From Poecilobothrus nobilitatus (taxonomy: Eukaryota > Arthropoda > Insecta > Diptera > Dolichopodidae), in assembly GCA_947095535.1 (NCBI GenBank), contig OX352774.1:77810416-77874415 (forward strand): a stretch of DNA of 64,000 nt, in the 5' to 3' direction. Below, in pieces: positions 50,029 to 62,282 of this stretch (its first letter is position 1; each line of letters begins with the position of its first letter). The position numbers were made by a program, and so were the translations under genes. The notes beneath the pieces are model-generated. The model ran no database searches. It was not told the DNA's origin and saw only the letters and a program-made list of their open reading frames with translations.

Positions 50029-50324
50029 CTGGCAAAGATTACATGATATAGCAGTAATCAATTCGCAAAGATTACATGATAAAGCAGAGACTGGACGAAT
50101 TAAAGATTTGATTGATAAAAAAAATAATAATTTCAAAAATAAATGTTTACACTACAATAATTCAGAAATTCATAATTTAATAAATTGAATATATTTTTCT
50201 TGTTTTATAGTTTAAGGCATAGTTATAAGTTAGGTTTTTAAATTGTTTTAGTTTTTAAAGATAAATTCATTCAAAAGAAGTTTTATCTTCCTTTTCCTCT
50301 AAAGTACTCTGAAATTTATAATTT

Positions 50325-50511
50325 TTTTTTTTTAGTGCATTTTCCTGCCACATAAATGTAACGAGGAAATTACACAGCCTTTCCTTTTCAGGCTTGGCAG
50401 TATATATCGTAAGGAGGAATTACTCTTACGACGTGTGTGGGATTCGCATCCACACTCCCTGGTGTTTACAGCATATTTTATACGTGCTTACCCACTAGGG
50501 CACCGAGGCCC
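50325..50511 (-). mobile_element. tRNA-derived SINE, copy 3, with target site duplication
   Basis: Same family as copy 2. The head ggggcctcggtgccc is at 50511; an A-box-like CCTAGTGGGTAAGCACG and a B box GGATGCGAATCC type follow. The A-tail is 50325-50333 (T-run on plus). The 11-bp duplication ATTTATAATTT lies at 50314-50324 and 50512-50522. The last part before the tail (ggcaggaaaatgcact) is shared in diverged form with copy 2 and may be the LINE-recognised 3' end. Confidence 0.85.
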
Positions 50512-51286
50512 CATTTATAATTTAAGTTTAATAAAATCAAAATATGTATATACATAAGTTAAATAATAATTGTAAGACAATAATATTGATCACTGAAGAA
50601 AATTTTAAATATTAAAGTAAATATATGTATGAATTATATTATGGGAATGAGAATGTAATATGAAAATAAAAAGAAAAGAGTAACACGTGCAGATGTTTTT
50701 CCACATAAAACCGAGATAAAAATTTAAAATAAAATCGATATATTTAAAAACCGAAATTTTAGAACAAGCGATATTTTAAACTCCGAGATTGTCAAAAAAA
50801 TAGATTTTACAAAAGCAAAACTAAATAATTCAAGCATTAAACACCAACCTAGTAACAAGCATATGCCTATAAACTTTTAACGAATGCCTAGAATTATTTA
50901 CTAAAGATGTGTTTTGTTGTGAAGGAAGCACACAATCATCTTAATGTAAAAACGTGTCGTACCCGATAAACGTTACACATATATAATTGGTATCTATGAA
51001 TAATTTACTTGCAAAAATGAATTACTTGCCTTTTAAAGATTTATAAAGTAGAAAGTACTTTTCTAGTTTTACTTTAGGCAAAAAATAGAATAGACGAAAC
51101 GATAGCAAAATTTTAAATACAATTGATTATAAATTTCTATAAATGTTTAAATCAAAATTATAAATTCAATAAATTAAAACAAATTACTTAAGAATAAATC
51201 TACAAATCTAAAAATATTGATTATCTATTTTAAAAATTTAAGAATCTTTTGTTAAAAACTGACTGGTATTGACGTAAAACATCATT

Positions 51287-52335
51287 TATTATACCCGTAT
51301 GAACTATGTTCAAGGGTATAATAAATTTGCCATTACGTTTGTGACACCTTAAAGGAGTCGAGCTAGATATAGTGTCAAAGGTATGGATCGGCTCAGAATC
51401 GAATTCTGAGTCGATTAAGCCATGTACGTCCGTCCGTCCGTCCGTCCGTCCGTCCGCACGATAACTCAAAAAATAAAGGAGCTAGGGGGCTGAAATTTTT
51501 TTTACGTCACTTTTGCAAAATTGTTAGTTTTGCTATTTAAATCCAACATTTTCGGTCGGCGGGTTCAAGTAGCTGCCATACAACTTCTATCTTTATATAG
51601 AAATAACTCAGTATCTATTCAAGCTAGGTTTCTGAAATTTTGCAAATGATGATCAAGTTTTATGGCAACAACTTCTGCAAAATTTGGTTGTGGTGGTGTG
51701 ACGGGTTCGGGTAGCTGCCATACAACTTCTCTTTTTAAATGAAAATAACTCAGTGTCCGTCCGCACGATAACTCAAAAAATAAAGGAGTTAGGAGGCTGA
51801 AATTTTTTTTACGTCACTTTTACAAAATTGTTAGTTTTGCTATTTAACTCCAGCATTTTCGGCTGCCGGGTTCGAGTAGCTGCCATACAACTTCTTTCTT
51901 TAAATGGAAATAACCCAGTGTCTATTCAATCTAGGTATCTGAAATTTTGCAAATGATGATCGAGTTTTATGGCAACAACTTCTGTAAAATTTTGTTGTGA
52001 TGATATGACAGGTTCGGATAGTTGCCATACAACTTCTCTTTTTAAATGAAAATAACTCAGTGTCTATTGAAGCTAGCTATCTGAAATTTAGTGAAAAAGT
52101 GTCGAGTTGTATTCAGGCTTTTTGCATTTCTTGGAACTTAATGAAGCTAGGTGCAATAGGTTCGGGTAGCTATCATACAACTCCACAATTTACATAAATA
52201 TATCTCTGTAGTTCGGTACTAAAACTCTGAATGTTTTTAAAAGATGATCAAGTTTTATAGAAACAGGATATATTACGTTCATACGGGTATCCCAGAGTTG
52301 ACACAGTCTACTCTACTGCACTCTTCCTCGTTTTT
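51287..52335 (+). mobile_element. HINE family A, most complete copy
   Basis: This copy has both ends: ttatacccgtatgaactatg at the left, and gttcatacgggtatcccag, then ttgacacagtctactctact at the right, so CCCGTATGAAC and GTTCATACGGG form an 11-bp subterminal inverted repeat. It contains gtttgtgacaccttaaagga, a palindromic agaatcgaattct, a (CGTC)n tract at 51427-51456, CGCACGATAACTCAAAAAAT, and internal units with the CTGCCATACAACTTC core. The head block recurs internally near 51757-51790, as in the 16.4-kb copy, so the two share a common expanded ancestor. No coding capacity. Confidence 0.75.
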
Positions 52336-52746
52336 ATTCTAGCTTTAATTGTTTATCATTTATATACAATATATACATATATAGTTAAATATATAAATAA
52401 AAATTTTTTTAATTTAATTTTTTTTTTTTTTCTTACATAATATGTAGGTACATATTATATACTTTTACTTTGTAAAATCGATTTTTAATTAAGAATTTCA
52501 CATCGATTTTTATTCTTTCGATTATGTAAATAAATGAAACATTAGAAAAATGTAATCGGTCAAAATAACGTAATAATAATAAACTATTTAAAAAAACAAA
52601 AAGAAATTGCGAAACCTTGAAACTGTTACCTAAAAATATGCTTTAAAATACAATTTATTTAATTTTCAATGTTGTAAAAAATATTATGACTAGTGACATC
52701 TGCCCTTCATTTTTTTTTTTTAATAAACACATAAAAAAACTTATAC

Positions 52747-52753
52747 CTGACAT
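52747..52753 (-). other. Candidate first coding exon of cyc (ATG TCA G)
   Basis: On the minus strand ATGTCAG is followed by GTATAAGT. Spliced to exon a it would read Met-Ser-Asp-Ser-Pro-Leu-Asn in the correct phase, with A at -3 of the ATG. The upstream frame contains no other Met before a stop. The intron would be 18.6 kb and the donor is only fair, so this is one of several formal possibilities in A+T-rich DNA. Confidence 0.15.
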
Positions 52754-53389
52754 AATAGAATAGGTAAACGGTTCATTCACACAACACAAATTTTCTTTCA
52801 ACCAAGGCTGTAGAATAAGTAAAGACCGCAAAAATTTAAAGTTTTGTTGCTTTTGAATCTTTTTAGAAGTTTGTTTAATCCAAACGATATTAAAATTGAT
52901 AATTCAATCTTTTTGATTTTTATAATTATATACATAGTACAGAAAGAAATGATCCTCTTACACCTTTAATTTGAACAAAAGCAAATACGTTATAATCGAT
53001 TTAGCAAAAAGTACAAATTCGAAAAAACAAATTAAATGCATATTGAATGAGGAAAGCTTCTACGAAACTATAACAGGAAAACATATGAAAAAATCATAGG
53101 ATCCAGTAAAAATAAATTGAGAATACTGAAAGAATTCCTTTCGGAATAATACCGGTTAAAGGGGCCCATTAAAGAAAATTGGAATAGAGAATGTCGGTAT
53201 ATACAAACCGCAAAGCAAGATATGTACACTTAATTTTAGCATTTTACTTTGCCGAAGATAAGCTGAAAGCAATAAACACTATGGATCTTCACTTTCTTAA
53301 TGGCAGTAGACCTCCCATGAAGTATTACAAATGGAGGCAAAATCTACAACCCGTTCTACATACATGCATTTTCAAAAAAAAAAAGAATT

Positions 53390-53700
53390 GAAAAATTTGC
53401 TTATTTAGTTTCACTTTATCTATCCGTCCGTCGGTTTACAAAACTTCTACACAGTTTAAGTTAAAACAATGGAATTTCAACTTTATATAAATATTTAAAA
53501 TTAAATTTAAATCTCTTAAATAAATACAAATGTTACAACCGACTCTTTTATGCAGCCCTTCTTACCTGCAACCCCTCAGAATTGTAAAAAGCCCTATTTC
53601 TAAAAGAATATACATACCTCATAACATTTAACATTTTTCTAATCTAAAAGCAGCATTCCACATAAAATGATTTACAAACCTGTGGGCTGTGATTCTACAT
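53390..53700 (+). repeat. Dispersed repeat E, partial diverged copy
   Basis: The sequence tttgcttatttagtttcact, gtttacaaaacttctacaca, tgcagcccttcttacctgca and aaaagccctatttctaaaag parallels the first third of the 57.7-kb copy (fragments tttacaaaatttctatactg and tgtagccctttgtagccc). Similarity is clear but weaker. Confidence 0.45.
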
Positions 53701-55327
53701 AATGTTTTGCTTTATTTTTTTTTTGAAAAAAAATCTTTTCTTTTCTAAATTTCTGAAATTTATTTTCTATTCTTAAAGCCTAGACTATTCTTAAAGCCTA
53801 GACTTTCGTAGACTTTCGTTTTTTTTTCGCCCAATGCTTCTGCAGACATCTCAATTTCTGGCAGTCGTTTTCTAATTAATTGTTCCTAATTTCTCCTCTT
53901 TAGATATAGTATTCTTTTCGTATTTAACCTTAGATCTATTTAAATTTTTGTTCCCACCATTCCACCTTAATTGTATTTGATTATATGCAGTATATATACA
54001 GTTTATTATATTATTTTCGTTTAGATTCACCTTTCAATACATTTAACAATAAATTTTTCTTTCAAATCTTTTTAAGATATTTTTATCGATGCGGGTTTGA
54101 TTGACGAAAAGTAAAAAAATTTTGTTTGAAAACTATAGATAAAATCCTTTCGACATCATTTTTGACAAGTCATCTTAAACATATGTATGATAATATGGAA
54201 AGTTTATCTAAAGTTAAATAGGCTATGATTAAAGGTGTTAAATATCTTCTCTTTTCTCAGTTTATAAATCAAAATAAATTTTACATCAACAGAAAAATAT
54301 AATTTTATTAATTTTTTTTATATTTTAACCAAAATCAATTTTTTTTTTTTTTTTTGGCAAATTTCAATCTCTAATATACATTTTATTTTTTGTTTGGATT
54401 TTCTTTAGAACCCCTTTTATTGATTGTTGTATAAGTACTTTAATATTCATGTATACATATATTATATACTTAACAAATTCTTTAATTCTATCATATCAAT
54501 ATATAAAGTTATTATAGGTACTTACATAGCTATTTAAATTCTTTCAAGCATTATTTTATAAGATTCCCCATTGCTAACAGATTTCAGATACAAAAAGTTT
54601 ATCTAATAATTTTTTTTTTTTTTTTGAACTCAAATAAAAAAATATTTTATATGTTTACATAATTGTTACAAAACTTTCTATTGAATATTAATTTTATTTT
54701 TTTTTATTTTATTTATTCTTTGTATATATTATTTTTGTTTAAAGTTTTTTTTCTTGTTTAAAGCATTTACAACAATTTATTTTATATTGATTGTGTAAAA
54801 AAGAGAGAGCAAAAAACAAAAAAAAATAGAACAATAACTTAATTGTCAAAAAAATGAACTTTTCATATCAATGATTTTCCAAAAAAAAAAAAAAAAAAAT
54901 TTAAAACTTCAAATCCACACAAAAGAATCATATTGTTGATAAAAAAAAAAACAAGGATTTATTATCTTTTATTTACTACATACCTATGTACATATATTTT
55001 TGTTTATTATTATTACCTGTATCTGTTACCGTCCACCCTTTATAGGAAATTTTCTATATATTGTATATACATACATACATACATAATTGAAATCGGTCAT
55101 AGAAAAATTGAAATTTTCAATTGAAAATTTGTTGGTTATGACGTGCCACATTTTTTAAGAAATATTCAAATAAAATAAAATCTGTTGCATGACAGCTATT
55201 AGTACTACAAAACCATATTCTTATTGTTATTGTTGTTGTTTTTCTTGTATTGAAAATTGCAAAATAATATTTTTGAAAATAATGAAAACGCTAACTACAA
55301 TAGGGATAACGAAATCTATAATATAAT

Positions 55328-57110
55328 ACACAAGATGTTGGCGAGACCTTGCCAACATGTAAAAAAATATATTTTATATCTATAATAAAACACTCACAGT
55401 GTCTCACACTGAATGTAAACTAAACTGGCAATGATGATATTTATTTAATAAGTTAAAATTTTATTACCAGAGACACAAATCTTTGATTCAAAGTATTATC
55501 AAGAGACACAAACCGTTCATTAAAAATATAAATAAATTTAGTAAATATTATTACCAGAGAAATTTTCCACTAGAAGTATTATCAGAGACGCAAACCATTC
55601 ATTAAAAGTGAGTACAGTCAAAAAAGCAAAAGTACATACTTAAAAAACACACATTTTCAATAAAAATAAATTCAGCAAATTTTTAAATTTGACCGCCACA
55701 TCCATTATGAACTGGTCGCAGCGGTAAATTAAAAATAAATTATTAATCTCCTGTTGGCAGTTTTCAAATGACGCGGTAAATTAAAAATAAATTATTAATC
55801 TTCTGTTGGCGTTTTCAATCTTTGTTTTGGAAAAAAAAAATAAAAATAGGTACTCTTAATAAAATTAAAACGCCTGAAAGTGAAAAGAGCTAAGTTTATA
55901 GTAAGTCTCATATTTATAAGAAAAAAATAATAGGCCGATTTTATTCTTGATTTTGTTTTCATTAGTATAAAAGCTGGTAAAAGCTTCGTAACAGACTTTA
56001 AAATAGTTTTGTTTATTTAGGTTGAAATTTAGATTTTTAATATAAAACATAACATAAAATATTCGAAATTTTTTTATTAATATAAAATTCGGCAGACTTA
56101 AATAATTATATTTCATAACAGAATTCTGGAACTTACCAAATATTATAGAAATGGATATTTTTCTTTTAAAAAAAAAAAAACTAACATAGAAAATATCATT
56201 TTAGAAGCCTTCTCTCACAGAAGATTCATAATTTTGTACTAATTTATTATTAGGCCATTAATAATATTGTTAGGCATGGAAAAAAATAAGATTTATTAAT
56301 CAGATCAGATAATATAATACCAGGAATTAATGATTGAATTTCTGATAATATACACAATATTATACCAGATTATACACACAAGATGTTGGCCAGATCTATA
56401 ATAAACCACTCACACTGAATATAAACTAAACTGGCAATGATGATATTTCTGTATATTTATTTAATAATTTAAAATTTTATGATCAGAGACACAAATCTTC
56501 GACTAAAAGTCTTATCAGAGACACAAACTTTTACTTTTTAAAAAGTACTTTCGATACAAAATTTAAAGCAAATTTTTAATTTTTAAATTTGACTGCCACA
56601 TCCATTATGAACTGGTCGCAGCGGTAAATTAAAAATAAATTATTAATCTCCTGTTGGCAGTTTTCAAATGACTCTTTGTTTTCAAAAAATAAAAATACTC
56701 TTAATAAAATTAAAAGACTTGAAAGTAAAAAGAGCAAAGTTTATAGTAAGCCTTATATTTATAAGAAAGAAATAATAGGCCGATTTTATTCTTGATTTTG
56801 TTTTCACTATTATAAAAGCTGGTAAAAGCTTCGCAGCAAACTTTAAAGTAATTTTATTTATTTAGGTTGGAATTTTGATTTTTTAAGCTGCATTTTTGAT
56901 ATAACATGAAATATTCGAATTTTTTTATTAATATAAAATTCGGCAGACTTAGCTAATTATATTTCATAACAGAAATCAGAAACTTACTAAATATTATAGA
57001 AATGGATATTTTTCTTAAAAAAAAAGAAAAAATAAGATAGAAAATATCATTTTAGAGGCCTTCTCTCACAATAGATTCATAATTTTGTACTAATTTATTA
57101 TTAGACCATT
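55328..57110 (+). repeat. Tandem segmental duplication, about 1.05-kb period
   Basis: Unit 1 (55328-56267) and unit 2 (56377-57110) are collinear: cacaagatgttggc, actggcaatgatgatattt, repeated cagagacacaaat blocks, tccattatgaactggtcgca, gcggtaaattaaaaataaat, tctcctgttggcagttttca, aataggccgattttattctt, attcggcagacttag, ttctctcaca, and ttttgtactaatttattatt. Unit 1 has an extra internal duplication of about 50 bp (gcggtaaattaaaaataaat twice at 55720-55800). A third remnant of the gagac-rich part lies at 57165-57255. No coding frame persists in both units. Confidence 0.8.
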
Positions 57111-57274
57111 AAATTAAAAAGCTGTCGAAAACGACCGTCACAAAAAAGCCCCCGAAAATTTATGAAATTTCATTATCAGAGACATGAATCTTTTATGAAA
57201 TATACCAAAGACCTCTTCCAAAGTACATTTAAATAAAATAAATTCAGCAAATTTTTTTCAAGCAAAAAAAAAAC

Positions 57275-57420
57275 AAGTAAAAGTAACAGTAAGTCGATGC
57301 AACCGACTTATTTATACCCTACACCTAAAAAATTCAAATTAAATTAAAAATCCATAAGGTACTTAATATACCTAACCTAAAAAAATACATGTAATAATCT
57401 CTCCCTTAATTCAGGTAGTA
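57275..57420 (-). mobile_element. HINE family B tail fragment
   Basis: This matches the 62283-62420 end of family B over about 130 bases: acaagtaaaagtaacagtaa, gtcgatgcaaccgacttatt, tataccctacacctaaaa and aaattaaaaatccataag. It includes the terminal hairpin. Similarity fades after about 57400, so only one end is present. Confidence 0.65.
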
Positions 57421-57719
57421 AGGGAGTCAGTATGATAACGTAAATGTTTTTGAATCTATAGAAATTGTGCAATTGCACAGGAGATTTTCTAGTAATAAAT
57501 ATATAATTGAAAATGTTGCTTATGAAAAGATTTTGAAAATTTAAATTTTTGAAGAAAATAAGTTTTTTTTTGTTTTAATTAAGTTTTTGATTCTCAGATT
57601 GCATTAAGATTTCCTTCAAATAGGTGAATTTTTATTTTAAAAATATTTTGATAAAAAAAATTAATGTACATAGCCACCGTTTTTTTTTAAGCATATTTTT
57701 TTTAAGCAAATTTTTTGAA

Positions 57720-58475
57720 AAAATGTGCCTATTAGTTTCACTCTATGCGTCTGCCTTTTTACAAAATTTCTATACTGTTAAAAATAGCGAAATGAAATTT
57801 TAACCATGGGTAAATCTCATAAAAAAATTAATGTTGTAGAACAATTTTTTCATGTAGCCCTTTGTAGCCCAAATTTTGAAAAAGCTCTATTTTTAAATGT
57901 GTATATATGTCTGAAGCTCTGCTTAACAGTTTTTTAAATTTAAAAATGCCATTTAACCGGCCTTTTTTTTACCTTTATAAATCAATATCAAAATTATACA
58001 TTTTTTTTTTAAATTTAGTTTTTAAACTTACAGTTATATGAAAATCAAATTTTGCATGATTTTTCTTCCTTCATAATTTCGGCACGTTTTTAGATAAGGA
58101 CTTGAAATTTTGAGATAAGAAAGAACTTTTTTAGAATTAGTATAAGTTTTCTCAGAAAATTGTTGTTAGGGCTCAAAATTTGAAAACCCCTTGTTTGTTA
58201 GGGCTCAAAAATTGAAAATTTGCTATTTTTAGACAACTGTAACTTTAGGTCTGTACAATTTTTTTCAAAATAACAGGTAAAAATTGAAGCTTCAACTTTA
58301 TAATTTTACATGTATTAATGGTTTTCTTAATTATGTAGAGTTCGCTTAAAATTGATGAAAGTATCTCTCTATTTTTCACATTTTTTCTTATTATTTATAT
58401 GAAATTCTAAGAAAATTTTCAAATTTTGGTGCAAGTCACAATTCAAAACAATGTGTATTGTCTTCTGGAAATATT
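57720..58475 (+). repeat. Dispersed repeat E, copy 2
   Basis: Contains tgcctattagtttcactcta, ttttaaccatgggtaaatct, taatgttgtagaacaat, ttttgcatgatttttcttcc, agaattagtataagttttct, a duplicated ttgttagggctcaaaa, gctatttttagacaactg and aaattttggtgcaagtcaca. It is collinear with the reverse of 31485-32075. Confidence 0.65.
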
Positions 58476-58483
58476 TTTTTTTC

Positions 58484-58665
58484 CTAAGCCCTAAGGGAGG
58501 TGGGAATCTTCCAAAGACACCAAGAATTTCCCCTTGGTAGTGTCAGATTCTTACTGACTAAAACCACCTCCCCCTTTAGCCAATATAATGAGATGAAACC
58601 CTTTACCTGCTAACGCAGTATATTGGCTAGAGAGTAGGGATAGGAAAGGATAGGAAATGGATTCG
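58484..58665 (-). repeat. Dispersed repeat D, copy 3
   Basis: On the minus strand: cctatcctttcctatcccta, aatatactgcgttagcaggt, tttcatctcattatattggc, taaagggggaggtggtttta, gtcagtaagaatctgacact, attcttggtgtctttggaag, cacctcccttagggcttagg, then an A-run. Its A-rich end directly abuts repeat E at about 58475, so one inserted at the edge of the other. Confidence 0.65.
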
Positions 58666-58918
58666 AAAACATTGAATTGAGAGTGGAACTGTAAGGAAAC
58701 AATGAATCCGCCTATTATTATTACTATTTTGCTTACAGTGACTACAGCCGTTACAACAGTTACAACATGCAGTAGTATATAAGATATTACTGCATGTGGT
58801 AATTATTGAAGACAACCCAGCAGCTATTATTATTGGTATTATTATTATTACTACTACTATTAATTATACGATATACGCATTATTACGATATTAAAGTACT
58901 GCATATTTTTTTATTTAT

Positions 58919-58992
58919 ATGACCTGGCCGGGGTTTGAACCCAAGACTCTTCGATTGAAAGGTTGACGACTTAACCACCGCGCCATGAGTCA
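58919..58992 (-). tRNA. tRNA-like sequence (tRNA pseudogene or SINE head)
   Basis: On the minus strand: tgactcatggcgcggtggtt, aagtcgtcaacctttc, then tcttgggttcaaaccccggc and caggtca. It has an A-box-like TGGCGCGGTGGTTAAGTCG and a good T-arm (GGGTTCAAACCCC), and the ends TGAC/GTCA can pair. The acceptor stem is broken at two inner pairs and no convincing anticodon stem forms. An A-rich stretch follows the 3' end (58890-58918). It is more likely a SINE head or decayed copy than a working tRNA gene. Confidence 0.5.
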
Positions 58993-61900
58993 GATAGAAT
59001 GTGTGTTTTTAAAAACCGTTGATTTAGATTCGGGCTTGTTTTTTTTTTTTTATTTTCTATAATATAATTAACAATTCAAAATTTTTCTTATTTCAATCAT
59101 AAAACAAAAACAAGAGTTCGACATATTTATGTAGAGTCTTATAAGAATTAATGGCCCGTAAAGGTTGTAACAAATTACAAACTTTGAGTGCTCAGTTAAA
59201 AAAAACAATACGATTTTGCTCTGTTGTGGTAAAAAAACGCTTCATAAAAAACCGTTATTAAATTTTACATTTTCGAATTTCATTAGTGTTTAGTATTAAT
59301 TCAATAAACTTGATAAATTTACTACTTATAATTGAAAAAATAAAATATTAATATATTGTGTAATTAGGTCTCGTAAACAAGATTATTTAATGCTTTGTAA
59401 AATGCGGTATCCAGAAATAATGCCCCAGGAAATCTCCTTCGATACGGAAATGAAGACGAATAGCGAACTTTAATAAATTCGGCTTTATTACCGCTTTAAA
59501 AATGAAATAAATTTATCAATTAAACTGTAAAATTTGTAACCCTAAAATTCTCAAAATTGTAAGATTCCTCCTAATTTCAGAAAATTTTTTTTATGTCTTC
59601 AAAATGTGTTAATATTTTATAATTATTAAGTATTTTGTTTACACATTCCTAATGCAATTTCTTTAGAACTTGAAAATTTCTTTTGATTTTTTGACATCAG
59701 TGGACGTGTATGTCCCAACCACATAAGAAAACGTTCATTTGGGAGGTCTAGTCAACCCCCGGAGAATTCGGCACCCGCTGGCCAGAAAATTAAAAATAAA
59801 TGTACTGGTTGAAAATATTTCGATTTTTTAGTCGGTGACAAAATCAATGTCAATATTATTTTACTTAAATATATTTTTTGATTTTATCATGCTTCAATTC
59901 AAATTTCAGAACAGAATTTCAGAAATTTTTTTATTATTAAAACCAAATTCGCATTTATTTCCTTTTCAAAACGGTAAAAAGACCAAATTTGAAAAATGTG
60001 CGACTTCATCTTTATTGCCTGGGGCATTATTTACGGTTAGCATAAATTGCATATGCTCGTATGCAATTGCATATGCTTTTAAGTTTTTTATTACATGTGT
60101 GTTTGTAGTTTGTAGTTATAATATATAAATAAATATTTTTATATCTAATAGTTCAGTGTTATAATATAATGCGTATACCAAAATAGTGATACTTGTTTAT
60201 AAATACAATTTAATTACTTAGTTAATTACTTAGATAAACAAACAATAATTAAATAATTACTATTATTATTAAATTAATTTTAATTTTTAATTAAACTTGT
60301 GTCACAATTGAATTGTAATTTAGTTTTATAAAAATTATTGAAACATTCACTAATATAATCTTTATAACAAATACGAGTATATTATTATTTAATAATTATT
60401 TAATTATAATGGTCTGAAAGAAATTTTTTAAAGGTAAATTAAATAATTGAGAAAACATGTTAAACATTTTTCTATTAACTGGAAATTTTTATAGATAGAA
60501 ATAAGAATATGTGACTTAAAAATCTAGAAAAATAAAATCGAGAAATTTTCATAAATAGTTGTATTCTCTAGAGTCTAGAATAATTTACACTTTACAGTGA
60601 AGGCTGCTTTAGGTAACCTTGTATGTTTTAAAAAAAAAAAAAAAATCTGAAGAAACAATAAAAACTTCAATTTAACTTTTTTGTTTATGAAATTCTCAGC
60701 AGTTATTTCATACCAATCCTTCTAACAAAAAGTGTTTTGATATAAAACGACGACATGTAGAGTATAGACTGTGTTGACTCTAAGATACCCACATGATCAT
60801 AATATATCTACGCTATTTCAATAAAACTTGATCATTTTCTAAAAAATTTCAAATGTCTAGCTTAATTAAGTTCCAAGATATTTAAGCTAAATAATTAACG
60901 CTAAAATAAAAAAATTTCAGATTCCTAGAGTTATATTCATTTAAAAAGAGAAGTTGTAAGACAGCTATCCGAATTTCAGCAAGTATGACAGCTATCCGAA
61001 TGACAGCTATCAAATTTGTTGGAATATAACTTGACATCTTCCAATAAAATTTTAGACACTGAGTTATTTTCATATAATTCTGTAAAGTGTAAAGATCCCT
61101 ATATATTATGTACCTTATAAAAATATAATATGTATATAATGTATGTATATGCATTAATAAAAAATTGTGACTAATCATTTTTATTATTCATTTATACAAT
61201 ACAAAAATTTTATTATGCCGAGAAGATACAATTAAAATTAACTATTCAACAAAAAAAATATGTACATCTTAAAGGCAATCAATCTGTTGGATCATATTAA
61301 GAATTTTGTTTCACATTTATTTTCATAAATAAGGAAACTATAGATGGCACGTTTTACTTAAATTCTAAGAAAAAAAATTAAAAAAAAAAAAAACAAATTT
61401 TTTTTCATATATTAAATAAACAAAAATGTTTTTTTTTTATAAGTGAAATAAAAAAACTTTAAACCTTTTACTTTTAGAATCATATTAGTTTTTATTCTAG
61501 ATTCGTTCATTTTGACATCTTTTTAAATTTTAAAATAACTGTGTGAATATTTTAAGTGTAAACTGAACGTTCTAATCTAATATACTTCAATATATTTTTA
61601 CTCTTCAACTTAAAATGCATCTACGAGTACATTTTTCAACATCTACAACCATTTAAACAAACTGTATTATACCCAAATCTATTTGTCTAATCTAATCCCA
61701 AAGCTTGAGACTAAATGTTAAATTTTGAACGTGCGTTGGTTGTTTTTAAGGCAATTTAATAGTATCACTTTTATTGAATTTTCTAGCTTTAACTTTTTTT
61801 TTTTCAAATAAATTCTTGGTTTATTTTAAAACCATTTATCATATGTGATATAACTTCCCTTCTTTGTGACTCTTTGCAGTCAGATCTTCTACAAGTTTTT

Positions 61901-62282
61901 ATTTTATATGTATCCTTCATATGTATAGATACATATGTATATTCTGCATATTTCTCATACGTATATTATTTAGGGCATAGAGGCCAGCGATGTAACTTTA
62001 CTACAATTGTAGCAGATCGGCTATATTTTATTTGTCGAAAAAATTATGTACGTATTTTTTAGAAATTGTTGAAATTTAGTACATTTTATTTTTTTTAGTA
62101 TTTTTTTAGAAACTATGTAACTTTTTTATTTCAATAATCAGCATATCATTTATACTTTTACTCTTTATACATTATACTTAAATAAAAAAAAGTTCAAACA
62201 AAATGGATTGTTTTTTTTTTAACTTTTATGGCAATGAAAAAAAATAATCGAACGTTGTTATTTATGAACCTAATTAAAAATA
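58993..62282. other. A+T-rich region, no gene seen
   Basis: Contains the HINE fragment at 60745-61080. A short stretch at 61985-62030 (cagcgatgtaactttactac) resembles the reverse of 63785-63830 (gaagtcacatcgctg), a possible further dispersed repeat. No protein-like frame. Confidence 0.5.
60745..61080 (-). mobile_element. HINE family A tail fragment, decayed, reverse orientation
   Basis: On the minus strand it ends cttagagtcaacacagtcta. It carries repeated gatagctgtcat blocks at 60960-61010 matching the GTAGCTGCCATAC core of the internal units. It lacks the head and microsatellite. Confidence 0.5.

Larger units (their letters stand above)
52336..55327. other. A+T-rich region, no gene seen
   Basis: Contains the weak cyc first-exon candidate (52747), the partial repeat E (53390-53700), a short duplication ttaaagcctagact at 53775-53805, and long T-runs. 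The small open frame at 53191-53391 is not recognised. Confidence 0.55.

Noticed and set aside
53191..53391. 66-codon frame ending MKYYKWRQNLQP-like
   Set aside because: No known family recognised, no splice context and a poly-Lys end from an A-run.
58627..58860. Cys/Asn-rich frame and ATT/TAC trinucleotide stretch
   Set aside because: The peptide is a translation of simple repeats and of repeat D.
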